Shown here: positions 1-9,423 of the stretch, piece after piece
Layout: the number at the start of each line of letters is the position of its first letter
Numbering within the stretch: position 1 is the stretch's first letter
Source of the DNA: Bacteroidetes bacterium HGW-Bacteroidetes-16
GTDB lineage: Bacteria; Bacteroidota; Bacteroidia; Bacteroidales; F082
Direction: 5' to 3'
NCBI GenBank assembly: GCA_002840975.1
Contig: PHDN01000011.1
Span: forward strand, 1-64,000
Length of the DNA: 64,000 nt
Notes under the pieces: generated by a model
Told to the model about the DNA's origin: nothing
Database searches by the model: none
The model's input: the letters and a program-made list of their open reading frames with translations, nothing else
Program-made: the position numbers and the translations under genes

Positions 1-102
1 GCTGTAGAACTGAACACTTCTTCATACGAAGCCGGTGTATATGTAGTACAGATCAACACTGAGAACGGATTAGTTACCAAGAGAGTTGTTATTTCTCAAT
101 AA
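1..102 (+). CDS. C-terminal fragment of a T9SS cargo protein
   Basis: Only the last 33 codons of a gene that begins upstream of the window are visible. The fragment reads through A-G-V-Y-V-V-Q-I and ends in K-R-V-V-I-S-Q followed by TAA. This is the typical last beta strand pair of a type IX secretion type A sorting domain (pattern G-x-Y-x-V plus a basic residue and hydrophobic end). Such domains direct Bacteroidota proteins through the T9SS to the cell surface, where the tail is cleaved. The function of the cargo cannot be told from this piece. It is followed at once by a strong terminator. Confidence 0.8.
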   Translation, partial: AVELNTSSYEAGVYVVQINTENGLVTKRVVISQ

Positions 103-130
103 CCACTTTCAGGGTAGTTAACTACCGATA

Positions 131-170
131 AAAAAAGGGGGCATCCATCGGGTGCCCCCTTTTGTTTTTT
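131..170 (+). terminator. Rho-independent terminator
   Basis: A stem of about 14 bp is formed by AAAAGGGGGCATCC and its complement (one T-G pair) around a three-base loop, followed by TTTTGTTTTTT. It lies about 30 nt after the stop of the T9SS cargo gene and ends that transcript. The A-rich upstream arm would also let it work on the opposite strand. Confidence 0.9.
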
Positions 171-177
171 ACCTTTG
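170..177 (+). promoter_or_regulatory. Bacteroidota -7 element for the ABC-F gene
   Basis: TACCTTTG fits the Bacteroidota housekeeping consensus TAnnTTTG. It sits 9 nt before the ATG at 187, so the leader would be only a few nucleotides. The in-frame TTG at 175 overlaps this box and is therefore unlikely to be the start codon. Confidence 0.6.
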
Positions 178-186
178 CGCACGCTT

Positions 187-2130
187 ATGATAACCATTAA
201 TAATGTAACAAAAGAATTTGGTGGAACTCCTATTTTTACAGGGGTTACCTTCCATATCAACCCGCGGGACCGTATCGGACTGGCGGGCATGAATGGTGCC
301 GGTAAAACAACTTTGCTCAAGATACTAAATGGCCTTATTCAACCTGATAATGGCTCAGTAGCCGTTCCACCTGACCATTCGGCTGGATATTTACCCCAGG
401 AGAAGAAAATATTCAGTCAGCTGAATATAGTTGATGAAACAATGCTGGCTGTTAACTTTATAGCTGAGTTAGAGGCAGAATCGGAGACAATTCAGTTGGA
501 ACTTGGCGCACCCGATTACAATGAGAAAATCTATACCCGGAAACTAAGCAGACTCGAAGAAATAAATGCCACTTTACAGTATTATACACCTGAACGAATC
601 AGGGGAGATGCAGAGCGGTATTTAACTGGCCTGGGCTTTGCACATTCGGAATTTACCCGTCCGATGATGAGTTTTAGTCAGGGTTGGCAGATGCGTGTTG
701 AACTGGCCAAATTGCTGTTGCTGCAACCCTCGTTGCTGTTGCTTGATGAGCCAACCAACCACCTGGACATAGAATCGATTCAATGGTTGGAAGATTTTTT
801 AATCAATTATACAGGAGCGGTAGTAGTCGTGTCGCACGACCGCACATTACTCGACCATGTCACCAATCGCACCATTGAAATTAACAATGGGAAGGTGTTC
901 GATTATGCAGTTTCCTATTCCAAATACATAGAATTAAGAAACGAGAGGGAAGAACAAACCCAGGCCACCTACGACAATCAGCAAAAGCAAATCAAAGAGA
1001 TTGAACGTTTTGTAGAGCGATTCAGATACAAGGCTTCCAAGGCAAAACAGGTGCAGTCGCGGGTGAAGTTGCTTCAGAAAATGGATACCGTTGAACTGGA
1101 GAACCTGGACAAATCGTCTATTTACTTTAAATTTCCGCCTCCTCAGCACAGTGGTAAAATTACCGTAGAAGGCAGCGAGTTGACAAAAAAATATGGTGAT
1201 CATGTGGTGTTGGATCGTATCAACTTTCAAATATTAAGGGGCGAAAAAGTAGCTTTTGTCGGGAGAAACGGCGAAGGCAAATCAACTTTAGCGAAGATGA
1301 TTGCTGACAATCTTCAGTACGAAGGCGCGTTAAAACACGGGCATCAGGTGAAAGTGGGGTATTTTGCCCAGGACCAAAACGAACGCATGAACCAGGAACT
1401 TACCGTTTTCGATACCATTGATCAGGTGGCTGTAGGTGATATCCGGCCGCGAATTAGGGATATCCTGGGTTCGTTTTTATTCCGGGGTGATGATTTGGAC
1501 AAAAAGGTAAAAGTCCTCTCAGGAGGTGAAAAATCCAGATTGTCATTGGTTAGGTTGTTGCTTTCGCCCAATAATTTTTTGTTGCTCGATGAGCCTACCA
1601 ACCACCTTGACATCCAATCGAAGGAAATTCTAAAGGCTGCCATCATGGAGTTCACCGGAACCGTGGTCATTGTATCGCACGACAGGGATTTCCTACAGGG
1701 TTTAACTTCACGCTTGTATGAATTTAAAAATGGAAAAATAAAGGAACATCTGGGCGATATCAGCACCTATCTGGAAAAACGAAAGATTGAAGGCCTCACC
1801 TCGCTCGAATACCGCGATCCATCGGCCACAGCTGTACCAAAGGTTCAGACTGAAAACAAAATCAAGCGTGAATTGAAAAAAGGGCAAGACAAGGAATTGC
1901 GTAAACTTGAGAAGGAAATTAAAATCGTGGAAGATTCAATTCACCAAAAGGAAAAAGAACTGTTACAGGTAAATGAAATGTTATCGAGCCCCACCTTGTA
2001 TCCTCAGGAAATCCAGTCGGGTGAATTGTTTAAAAAGCACGATCGGCTTGAAAATGAGATAGCAAGTCTCATGGAATTATGGGAAAAGCTTCAAAACAAC
2101 CTGGAAGAAATGAAAAATACTGAAGGTTGA
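187..2130 (+). CDS. ABC-F family ATPase (ribosome-associated, Uup/EttA type)
   Basis: A soluble protein of 647 aa with two ABC nucleotide-binding domains and no membrane segment, the hallmark of the ABC-F class that acts on the ribosome E site rather than in transport. The first domain has Walker A GMNGAGKTT (near residue 37), a signature-like SFSQGWQMR and Walker B LLLLDEPTNHLD. The second has GRNGEGKST, the signature LSGGEKSR and FLLLDEPTNHLD. A charged linker of about 80 residues (the P-site tRNA interaction motif region) joins them, and a lysine/glutamate-rich coiled coil forms the C-terminus, as in Uup. Start ATG 187 is preferred over TTG 175, which lies inside the promoter. The exact subfamily (translation factor or antibiotic protection) cannot be decided; no drug-resistance context is visible. 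Confidence 0.93.
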   Translation: MITINNVTKEFGGTPIFTGVTFHINPRDRIGLAGMNGAGKTTLLKILNGLIQPDNGSVAVPPDHSAGYLPQEKKIFSQLNIVDETMLAVNFIAELEAESETIQLELGAPDYNEKIYTRKLSRLEEINATLQYYTPERIRGDAERYLTGLGFAHSEFTRPMMSFSQGWQMRVELAKLLLLQPSLLLLDEPTNHLDIESIQWLEDFLINYTGAVVVVSHDRTLLDHVTNRTIEINNGKVFDYAVSYSKYIELRNEREEQTQATYDNQQKQIKEIERFVERFRYKASKAKQVQSRVKLLQKMDTVELENLDKSSIYFKFPPPQHSGKITVEGSELTKKYGDHVVLDRINFQILRGEKVAFVGRNGEGKSTLAKMIADNLQYEGALKHGHQVKVGYFAQDQNERMNQELTVFDTIDQVAVGDIRPRIRDILGSFLFRGDDLDKKVKVLSGGEKSRLSLVRLLLSPNNFLLLDEPTNHLDIQSKEILKAAIMEFTGTVVIVSHDRDFLQGLTSRLYEFKNGKIKEHLGDISTYLEKRKIEGLTSLEYRDPSATAVPKVQTENKIKRELKKGQDKELRKLEKEIKIVEDSIHQKEKELLQVNEMLSSPTLYPQEIQSGELFKKHDRLENEIASLMELWEKLQNNLEEMKNTEG

Positions 2131-3105
2131 TTACTTATCTCTCTCAACCATCTTTGAGGCCACGTCCCTGAGAATTTCCTTGTTATTTTCGGCTAGTTTA
2201 ACACGATCGAGGTATTCCATGCCCTTGGAATAAAATTTCTCAATTTCATTGGTAGCAATTTTATCGATCCCTAAACGCGTGAAAATGTTTTTAACCTTGT
2301 TTATTTTTGTGATCGATTCGGCCTCTTCGTTGTTATATAAATCAACCAATAGTTGTCGGGTGCTGGCGTCGCTACATTCCAAAGCCTTGATATACAGGAA
2401 GGTTTTTTTATTGGTGATAATATCACCACCTGTTTTTTTTCCAAAGATATTCTCGTCTCCGAAGGTATCCAGGAGATCATCCTTTAATTGAAATCCCAAC
2501 CCGATATTCACACCAAACTCATACAGATTGTCCGCGTCCGAAACGGAAGCACCGCCAATCAGTGCTCCTATCTTCAAACTGGCACCAAACAACACACCTG
2601 TTTTCAATCGGATCATGTTAATATACTCACCAACAGTTACCTGGTTATTGGTTTCGTAGTTTAGATCGAATTGCTGGCCTTCGCATACTTCAATGGCTGT
2701 ACGATTAAACACGCTCAGAATGTTTTGCAATATTTCTTTATCAGCCTGTTGTGCATACTGGTAAGCCAATGCAAACAAGGTGTCGCCTGATAATATGGCA
2801 ATGTTACCGTTCCATTTTCTATAAACTGTTTCCTTTCCCCTTCTGATGGGCGCATTGTCCATGATGTCATCGTGGATGAGGGTGAAGTTGTGAAAAAGTT
2901 CGATGGCAATGGCTTGTGGCAAAGCCAATTCGGCCTTTCCGCAAAACAACTCACAAGCCATCAGGGTTAATACCGGTCGAATGCGTTTGCCACCGTAAAT
3001 TAAAGTGTAGGTAATGGGTTCGTATAGTTCACCAGGTTCGCCACTAAAACTTTGTTTTTCTAATTGTTGTTCAAAATAGCGAATCAGTTGCTCGTAATTC
3101 TTCAT
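2131..3105 (-). CDS. Polyprenyl (geranylgeranyl/octaprenyl-type) diphosphate synthase
   Basis: 324 aa, usual length for trans-isoprenyl diphosphate synthases of the IspA/IspB family, which condense isopentenyl diphosphate units onto an allylic primer. Visible landmarks are GGKRIRP near residue 38 (substrate binding), the first aspartate-rich motif HDDIMDNAPIRRG and the second KDDLLDTFGD, both binding Mg-diphosphate. Chain length cannot be inferred reliably; menaquinone side-chain or C20 synthesis are the likely roles. The stop codon abuts the stop of the convergent ABC-F gene with no intervening base, and the gene lies 6 nt downstream of rfbA, so it is probably the last gene of an RND-rfbA-polyprenyl synthase operon. 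Confidence 0.93.
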   Translation of the reverse strand: MKNYEQLIRYFEQQLEKQSFSGEPGELYEPITYTLIYGGKRIRPVLTLMACELFCGKAELALPQAIAIELFHNFTLIHDDIMDNAPIRRGKETVYRKWNGNIAILSGDTLFALAYQYAQQADKEILQNILSVFNRTAIEVCEGQQFDLNYETNNQVTVGEYINMIRLKTGVLFGASLKIGALIGGASVSDADNLYEFGVNIGLGFQLKDDLLDTFGDENIFGKKTGGDIITNKKTFLYIKALECSDASTRQLLVDLYNNEEAESITKINKVKNIFTRLGIDKIATNEIEKFYSKGMEYLDRVKLAENNKEILRDVASKMVERDK

Positions 3106-3111
3106 CCCGGT

Positions 3112-3975
3112 TTAATTTTTTAATAAACCAATCAGGTATTCTCCATAACCACTTTTAAGCAAAGGTTGTGCGATGGCTTGGAGTTGTTTTGCATTGATGA
3201 ACCCTTTTTTAAAGGCAATTTCTTCAATACATCCAATCTTTAGTCCCTGACGTTCCTGAATCACTTCTACAAATTGAGAAGCCTGGGTCAGCGATGAGAA
3301 AGTCCCTGTATCGAGCCAGGCGGTTCCACGGCTTAGCATGCCCACTTTTAATTTTCCTTCTTTTAAATAATATTTGTTCACATCGGTAATTTCATATTCA
3401 CCTCTCGCGCTTGGCTTTAAATTTTTGGCGACCTCAACTACCGAGTTATCGTAGAAATATAAACCAGGGACGGCATAAGACGATTTTGGTTTTTCAGGTT
3501 TTTCTTCGATGGAAACTGCGTTGTAATGCTCATCAAACTCAACAACACCATAGCGTTCGGGATCAGAAACGTGGTAGGCAAACACGACACCTCCGGTAGG
3601 ATCACTATTTTTTACCAGGATTTCCTGGAGACCGCTCCCATAAAAGATATTGTCACCCAGGATGAGAGAGACCTTGTCGGTACCAATAAACTTCTCACCA
3701 ATCACAAATGCCTGGGCAAGTCCGTTTGGAATCACTTGTTCGGCATATTCAATGGAACAGCCAATCTGACTTCCATCGCCCAATAGCAACTTAAAATTGG
3801 GTAAATCGTGAGGTGTCGATATCAGGAGAATTTCCTTTATCCCCGCCATCATAAGTACGGACAGGGGATAGTAAATCATGGGTTTGTCGTATACAGGCAT
3901 CAGTTGTTTGCTCACGGCAATAGTGAGTGGATGCAGTCGTGTTCCGGCACCTCCGGCCAGGATAATTCCTTTCAT
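3112..3975 (-). CDS. rfbA: Glucose-1-phosphate thymidylyltransferase
   Basis: 287 aa, the normal length of RmlA/RfbA. It makes dTDP-glucose from glucose-1-phosphate and dTTP, the first step of dTDP-L-rhamnose and of other dTDP-6-deoxy sugar pathways. The N-terminus has the nucleotidyltransferase signature [11 protein letters not shown] and [17 protein letters not shown], and [10 protein letters not shown] carries the metal-binding aspartate. No rmlB, C or D lie beside it, so the later steps must be elsewhere. A WecE-type sugar aminotransferase at 57325 would use a dTDP-sugar of this pathway. Spaced 4 nt after the RND exporter gene, suggesting co-transcription. Confidence 0.95.
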   Translation of the reverse strand: MKGIILAGGAGTRLHPLTIAVSKQLMPVYDKPMIYYPLSVLMMAGIKEILLISTPHDLPNFKLLLGDGSQIGCSIEYAEQVIPNGLAQAFVIGEKFIGTDKVSLILGDNIFYGSGLQEILVKNSDPTGGVVFAYHVSDPERYGVVEFDEHYNAVSIEEKPEKPKSSYAVPGLYFYDNSVVEVAKNLKPSARGEYEITDVNKYYLKEGKLKVGMLSRGTAWLDTGTFSSLTQASQFVEVIQERQGLKIGCIEEIAFKKGFINAKQLQAIAQPLLKSGYGEYLIGLLKN

Positions 3976-3979
3976 ATTT

Positions 3980-6391
3980 TTAGGTTTTATTGTTTTCGTC
4001 TTCCGGAGGAAGTTCTTCTATTAATAACTGGTCAAGTTCGATGTCTTCTTCTTCATCAAAAACTTCCATCAAGGGTTCTTTAAACGCTTTGGTAATGAGC
4101 CGCTGATCTAAACTGAGAAGTAAAGATGGCAGTAAGAACAAATTTGACAACAAGGCCACAATCAAGGTAAATGATACCAGGTAGCCCAATGCCTCAGTGC
4201 CACCGAAGGAAGAAAGGGTGAAGATGTAAAACCCAAAAAAGAGGACAATAGCTGAATAAATCATGCTATACCCGGTTTCTTCCAATGCGGCCAATACCGA
4301 CTTTCGAATTTGCCAATTTTGGTACTTGAGTTGTAGCCTGTATCTCGACAAAAAATGAATGGTATTGTCAACGCTTATTCCCAGAGCTATACTGAAAATA
4401 AGGATGGTGGAGGGTTTGATTGAGATATTAAAATATCCCATCATTCCGGCCGTAAGTATCTGTGGGATCAGGTTAGGAACCAACGAAATCATGATCATGC
4501 GGACAGAGGAGAAAATGAGAGCCATCAGAATGGTGATAATGAGCAAAGCGAGCCCCAAACTCATAAACAGGTTGTTAACGAGGTAATTGGTTCCTTTTAA
4601 AAATACCACACTGGTGCCCGTGAGATGTACTTCAAATTGATCGGGAGGGAATATGCTGTCTATTTTTGGTTCCAAATCGGCCAGGATGAGTTCAATATCG
4701 TTGGTACCTATGTTGGCCATTTGAGCTGAGACACGTGTTATTTGTAAGTTGCTGTCGACAAAAGCATTCAGGATGCCTTTTTTACCTACACCCAGGTTGG
4801 GCACATAGGAGAGGATAAAATTCTTTTCCTGGTTATTTGGCAGGGAATACATGGCCGGATTTCCGCGGTAGAAGGCTTGTTTGGCCGATTTTACTACTTC
4901 AACTACGGAGAGTGGTTTGGCAAATTCAGGATAAGTCTCCAGGGTATCCTGAAGTTGATCTATTTTTTGCAGAGTGGATAACCTGAGAATCCCTTTTGGC
5001 TTTTTGGTGTCGATGGTAATTTCCAGGGGCATCACACCCTTGAAATTCTCCTCTAAAAACATCATGTCCTGATATAACTTGTCCTTTTTTGAAATGTCGT
5101 CGACAATATTACCTGTCGTTTTCAACTTTGTGATGCCTATGACGGCTAGGATAAACAATACCGATGTAATGAAGTAGATGAGTTTTCGTTTCGTAATAAT
5201 GATTCTGGTAACTCCGGCAACAACGCGGCTGGTTATCCCTTTTTCAAGATGTTTCATGTGTTTTTGCCTTGGAGCCGGAAAATAGCTGAATAAGATGGGC
5301 AAAAGGAATAGTGAAAGAAGATAGGTGATCAGAATATTGAGGGAGGCCACGATGCCAAACTCCACCAGCAACTCGTTACTGGTGATGATAAACGCGGCAA
5401 ACCCTGCAGCGGTAGTCGCATTGGTTAGCAAATTGGCGTTTCCAATCCTCGTTATCATCCTTGAAAGGGCCTTGATTTTATTTCCATGCGTGCGGAACTC
5501 ACTCAGGTATTTGTTTAAAAGGAAAATCGAATTTTCAACCCCGATAACGATTAACAGCGGAGGAAGAATACCCGTGAGGATGGTAATCTTATAGCCAAGC
5601 AACACGGTCGTTCCCAATACCCAAATCACGGCGATAATCACTACCAACATGGCGAACAGTACCGCTCTCAGCGATCGAAACAAGATAAACAACAGGATAG
5701 AAGCTATTAACAGCGAAAGAAAAACAAAGAGTAGTAGTTCAGTTTGTACTTTTTTCGAAGTCACCGTTCGAATATAGGGTAACCCCGAATAATATACTTC
5801 CAGTTGGTATTCTTCACCATAATGGTCTACCAATTCTTTTATTTGTTCTACCAATCCAACCCTGGCTTTGGAATTGAGAATTTCTTTATCGAGGGTAATC
5901 ATCATCATACTCACATGGGTCTCTTTATTAAAAAGCCGGTTCTCGTATAATGGAAGATTATATACCGTTTGCCTGATGGTATCTACCTGTTCCTGAGTTG
6001 TAGGTCGCGAAGAAACGATGTTGCGAAACTCAAATTTTTTCAAACTGTCGTTTCGTACCAGATTATAAACCCGCGCTGTAGAAACTACTTCTTGTACCCC
6101 GGGTACGTCAAGTACCTTGTAACTTATGTCGTACCATTGATTGAAATGTTCAATGGTATAGAGCTTAGGATCTTTTATCGCTATAAATATGATGCTGCCG
6201 TCCTGTCCGAATTGGGTTTTAAAATGCTCGTATTCTTGCGTGATGGGATCGGATTCGGGAAGCATCCGTGCCATTTCATACGACATTTTAATTTCAGAAC
6301 CTTTCCATGCCATAAATGCCGTTAATAAACCAATGACAATAATAATTGTCAATCGGTTCCTTAATATCAGCCTGACTAAAAATTGCCACAT
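3980..6391 (-). CDS. RND superfamily (MMPL/SSD-type) exporter
   Basis: 803 aa with the RND duplication. One membrane helix (residues about 11-30) is followed by a large periplasmic loop, five further helices including an SSD-like block (residues about 220-370), a second lone helix near 405-425, a second periplasmic loop and another five-helix block (about 620-770). The C-terminus is acidic and cytoplasmic. Family members of this size (MMPL/HpnN/Patched-like, COG1033) move lipids or hydrophobic molecules using the proton gradient. No adaptor (MFP) or outer membrane factor gene is adjacent, which separates it from the HAE-type drug efflux systems. Substrate unknown. First gene of a putative operon with rfbA and a polyprenyl synthase, which could point to a lipid-linked substrate, but this is inference. 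Confidence 0.88.
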   Translation of the reverse strand: MWQFLVRLILRNRLTIIIVIGLLTAFMAWKGSEIKMSYEMARMLPESDPITQEYEHFKTQFGQDGSIIFIAIKDPKLYTIEHFNQWYDISYKVLDVPGVQEVVSTARVYNLVRNDSLKKFEFRNIVSSRPTTQEQVDTIRQTVYNLPLYENRLFNKETHVSMMMITLDKEILNSKARVGLVEQIKELVDHYGEEYQLEVYYSGLPYIRTVTSKKVQTELLLFVFLSLLIASILLFILFRSLRAVLFAMLVVIIAVIWVLGTTVLLGYKITILTGILPPLLIVIGVENSIFLLNKYLSEFRTHGNKIKALSRMITRIGNANLLTNATTAAGFAAFIITSNELLVEFGIVASLNILITYLLSLFLLPILFSYFPAPRQKHMKHLEKGITSRVVAGVTRIIITKRKLIYFITSVLFILAVIGITKLKTTGNIVDDISKKDKLYQDMMFLEENFKGVMPLEITIDTKKPKGILRLSTLQKIDQLQDTLETYPEFAKPLSVVEVVKSAKQAFYRGNPAMYSLPNNQEKNFILSYVPNLGVGKKGILNAFVDSNLQITRVSAQMANIGTNDIELILADLEPKIDSIFPPDQFEVHLTGTSVVFLKGTNYLVNNLFMSLGLALLIITILMALIFSSVRMIMISLVPNLIPQILTAGMMGYFNISIKPSTILIFSIALGISVDNTIHFLSRYRLQLKYQNWQIRKSVLAALEETGYSMIYSAIVLFFGFYIFTLSSFGGTEALGYLVSFTLIVALLSNLFLLPSLLLSLDQRLITKAFKEPLMEVFDEEEDIELDQLLIEELPPEDENNKT

Positions 6392-6472
6392 GAACCAGCG
6401 ATTAGTTTGAAACTAAAGTAGTAAAATTATCGCACTTACAGGAGTAAAAATGATATTTGAGCACTTTCGTTG

Positions 6473-6480
6473 TACTTTTG
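6473..6480 (+). promoter_or_regulatory. -7 promoter element upstream of hydroxyacid dehydrogenase
   Basis: TACTTTTG fits TAnnTTTG. It lies 57 nt upstream of the ATG at 6537 and argues against starting the protein at the in-frame ATG at 6450, which would be upstream of the transcription start. Confidence 0.5.
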
Positions 6481-6536
6481 CCGATAGATTTACACTTTCA
6501 TTACGAATTTGCAGCAAATTTAAGTTATTGTTTACA

Positions 6537-7475
6537 ATGTATAAAGGAAAAGTACTTTTTATCGACACCGCTCATCCCGAACTTACAAGGCTTTTACAGG
6601 AAATGGGCTATGAATGTGATTATTATCCCGATTATCAACGGATTGATTTTCTGAACATCCTCAATAAATATGTGGGAATCATTATCAGGAGCAAAATAAA
6701 GATTGACCGTGAAATCCTGGAGCACGCTCTCCAGCTTCGATTTATAGCCCGGGTGGGTGCCGGCATGGAAAATATTGATGTGGAAGAAGCCGAAAAAAGG
6801 AAAGTCGTTTGTTTGAACGCACCCGAAGGAAATCGCGATGCGGTAGGTGAACAAGCGGTAAGCATGGTCCTTGCTTTGTTTAACCGGCTGTTGATAGCTG
6901 ATCCGGAAGTCAGGCAAGGCCTCTGGTTACGCGAAGAAAACAGAGGGATAGAATTGGGTGGCAAAACTGTCGGTATAGTTGGCTATGGAAATACAGGCAG
7001 TGCTTTTGCCAGGAAATTGATGGGGTTTGATGTAAAAGTGATGGCCTACGATAAATATAAAACCGGTTTTGGGGATGAGTATGTTCAGGAAGCAAGTATG
7101 GATCAGATTTATCAGCAAGCCGATATCGTAAGTTTTCATGTTCCTCTTACTTCTGAAACGTCTTACTTGTTTGATAAGAAAATGATTGCGTATTTTCAAA
7201 AACCCTTTTTTCTCATCAACACATCGCGTGGGAAGGTGGTGAAAACGGCAGATCTGATGGATGCCATGGATGAAGGGAAAGTCAAGGGTGCTTGTCTTGA
7301 TGTGCTTGAATACGAGGGCCTTTCTTTTGAAGCCATACAACAATCACCTGAATTTGCACGGCTCACAGCAATAAAAAATGTAATCCTGACACCGCACATC
7401 GCCGGGTGGACGAATGAATCAAACATTAAAATGGCGCAAATTCTTGCGGCTAAGGTGAGAGAACTAAAGCTTTAG
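6537..7475 (+). CDS. D-isomer-specific 2-hydroxyacid dehydrogenase (phosphoglycerate dehydrogenase-like)
   Basis: 312 aa NAD-dependent oxidoreductase of the D-2-hydroxyacid dehydrogenase family. The dinucleotide-binding GxGxxG is in VGIVGYGNTGSAFA (near residue 145). The catalytic arginine is in NTSRGKVV and the catalytic histidine in LTPHIAGWT. It lacks the ACT domain of long SerA enzymes, as do many Bacteroidota proteins annotated as phosphoglycerate dehydrogenase. Whether it works on 3-phosphoglycerate (serine synthesis) or another 2-hydroxyacid cannot be settled, because serC is not adjacent. Start ATG 6537 (MYKGKVLFID) is chosen since homologues begin here and a promoter lies upstream. 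Single-gene unit, divergent from the RND gene. Confidence 0.88.
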   Translation: MYKGKVLFIDTAHPELTRLLQEMGYECDYYPDYQRIDFLNILNKYVGIIIRSKIKIDREILEHALQLRFIARVGAGMENIDVEEAEKRKVVCLNAPEGNRDAVGEQAVSMVLALFNRLLIADPEVRQGLWLREENRGIELGGKTVGIVGYGNTGSAFARKLMGFDVKVMAYDKYKTGFGDEYVQEASMDQIYQQADIVSFHVPLTSETSYLFDKKMIAYFQKPFFLINTSRGKVVKTADLMDAMDEGKVKGACLDVLEYEGLSFEAIQQSPEFARLTAIKNVILTPHIAGWTNESNIKMAQILAAKVRELKL

Positions 7476-7608
7476 GAAGGAACCAGAATTATACATCTTA
7501 TTATTTGCCTTTACCAACCAAAATCAATTAAAAGACAATCTTTTTAAAAAGTCCTGTAACAAATAGACGACCCTTTGCGTCATACCCTAAAACTTTAAAA
7601 TGTGTATT

Positions 7609-9201
7609 ATGAAAAAAGTAGTCTATATGATTTTTGCAGGGTTGTTCTTTCTGGCAACATCATCCGTTGCTCAGGCTCAGTTGAAAGGCAATGGGGAGGT
7701 TGTGAAACAAGAAAAAACCGTAACTCCCTTTACCTCCATTAAAATTGGAAGTGCCCATAATCTGGTCGTCATTCCCGGCGAGGTATACAGTGTGATCGTG
7801 GAAACCGATTCCAACCTACAGGAGTTTGTAGTTCCGGAGGTTCGTAACGAAACACTACAATTTGAAACCACCAAAGTCATCCGGAAATATACCGAGATGC
7901 GTTTTTATGTCACTGTTCCTACGCTCAAAAGCTTAAGGGTTTCAGGGGCAGCAGAGGTAAAAACCGAAGGAGTCCTGAAGGGCGAAGAATTGGAACTGGT
8001 TGTCAGTGGGGCATCTGAAGTCACTCTCAATCTGGATTATGCTGCCATCAAGGTCAATGCTTCGGGTGCATCTGAAGTTGTTTTGGGAGGTAATGCAACC
8101 GTAAGTACCATCGAGTGCAGCGGGGCTTCGGAAATAAAAGCCAAGTCACTTGTGACGACCAATTCTGTTGTAAGAGCCAGCGGGGCCAGCAATTGCAATG
8201 TAAACGCGACCTCCTCCCTGGCTTACGATGCATCAGGAGCCTCCGATGTAAACTACGTCAAAAACCCTGAGGTTGTTGTCGTTAGAAATGGTAAAAATGC
8301 CACCAGCATAACCATGGTTGGTGAAACACGGGTGACATCGGATCGTCACAATTATTCTGATACCACAAAAGTTTCATTGGGAAACCTGGACTTTGAAGTG
8401 GTGGACGGGGATACCACTGTTGTTGCCCTGGGCAATCACCGGCTCGTTGTTTCGGATGATGGCAATGTGAAATGGGAAAGAAACCGTCCGCGTAAGTTCA
8501 ATGGCAGTTGGGGTGGCGTGGATATAGGTCTGAACGGCTATCTTACTCCTGATTTCAATATGGACCTGGCAAAGGCTGATGAGTATCTCGATCTTCAAAT
8601 GGAAAAATCGATTAATGTGAACCTGAACCTATATGAGCAAAATATTTCTCTTTGCAGGAAGAGTGATAACCTGGGGTTGGTAACAGGATTAGGTTTATCA
8701 TGGAATAACTACAGGTTTAACCATCCTACCTTTTTATCGCCCGACAGCAGTGATATTCAGGGTTTTTATATGGATGGGATTTCAGTGCGCAAAACCAAGC
8801 TCACCTCGTTCTATTTAACTGTCCCCTTGTTTTTAGAGATTCAGTCCAACCAAAACATGCGTTCCCACAGGTTTCATTTCGCCGCAGGAGCCATTGTAAG
8901 TGCCCGGCTTAGCACACATACCAAGGTCTATTTTAACGAACCAAACCAGGAATTTCAATTGAAAGATCCGGTTACAGGACAGGTTGTGCAGAATATGAAA
9001 TCCCCTTCAGGCGGTAGCCGGAACATTGCAAAGGATTTCAATAGTTATCAATTGTCACCCTTTAAATTTGATTTGTCTGTTCGATTGGGTTATGGTATTG
9101 TCAATTTATATGCCACCTATTCGCTTAACACAATGTTTAAAAAAGACAGAGGTCCTGAACTTTATCCCTTTTCAGCAGGCATTTCACTTGTTGGGTGGTA
9201 G
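7609..9201 (+). CDS. GIN-domain (DUF2807) protein with C-terminal outer-membrane barrel-like domain
   Basis: 530 aa with a signal peptide (MKKVVYMIFAGLFFLATSS, cleavage near AQA-Q). Residues about 35-235 are a head-GIN domain (DUF2807, putative auto-transporter adhesin head), a beta-helix whose turns repeat S-G-A-S-E-V variants at least six times (SGAAEV, SGASEV, SGASEI, SGASNC, SGASDV). Residues about 300-530 have alternating hydrophobic/polar strands and end in an aromatic residue, consistent with an outer-membrane beta-barrel of the PorT-like type. The combination suggests a surface-facing or periplasmic adhesin-like domain tethered by a barrel. The precise role is unknown. It is a monocistronic unit between a weak promoter (ACCCTTTG at about 7569) and a clear terminator at 9217. 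Confidence 0.75.
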   Translation: MKKVVYMIFAGLFFLATSSVAQAQLKGNGEVVKQEKTVTPFTSIKIGSAHNLVVIPGEVYSVIVETDSNLQEFVVPEVRNETLQFETTKVIRKYTEMRFYVTVPTLKSLRVSGAAEVKTEGVLKGEELELVVSGASEVTLNLDYAAIKVNASGASEVVLGGNATVSTIECSGASEIKAKSLVTTNSVVRASGASNCNVNATSSLAYDASGASDVNYVKNPEVVVVRNGKNATSITMVGETRVTSDRHNYSDTTKVSLGNLDFEVVDGDTTVVALGNHRLVVSDDGNVKWERNRPRKFNGSWGGVDIGLNGYLTPDFNMDLAKADEYLDLQMEKSINVNLNLYEQNISLCRKSDNLGLVTGLGLSWNNYRFNHPTFLSPDSSDIQGFYMDGISVRKTKLTSFYLTVPLFLEIQSNQNMRSHRFHFAAGAIVSARLSTHTKVYFNEPNQEFQLKDPVTGQVVQNMKSPSGGSRNIAKDFNSYQLSPFKFDLSVRLGYGIVNLYATYSLNTMFKKDRGPELYPFSAGISLVGW

Positions 9202-9216
9202 TCGAGAAATCAGATC

Positions 9217-9251
9217 AAAAAAAACAGCCGCACATGCGGCTGTTTTTTTTT
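9217..9251 (+). terminator. Rho-independent terminator
   Basis: The stem CAGCCGC/GCGGCTG with loop ACAT is flanked by A8 and T9, so it can act on both strands. It lies 15 nt after the stop of the GIN-domain gene. Confidence 0.92.
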
Positions 9252-9423
9252 GATTTAAAACAGGGAGTTGCCCCATTCTGTATTAAATCAACAACTTGAT
9301 AATGAATGTAATAAAATAATATCTCCGCTTAATTAAAATGAACTACCCCCGTTGCAAGCAGAAGGGGTATCAGAAGGAAAATATCTTGTTGTATCATGCG
9401 CGCCAAGGTGCTGAGAATATTAC
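9252..9423. other. Short intergenic stretch, no supported gene
   Basis: 172 nt between the terminator and the end of the convergent lipoprotein gene. A short open stretch from 9338 begins M-N-Y-P-R-C-K-Q-K-G and vaguely recalls the zinc-ribbon start of IS1-type transposases, but it has no second cysteine pair and is too short to call a remnant. Confidence 0.3.

Noticed and set aside
175-186. TTG start for the ABC-F gene
   Set aside because: The TTG is part of the -7 element TACCTTTG; ATG 187 fits the family start M-I-T-I-N-N-V.
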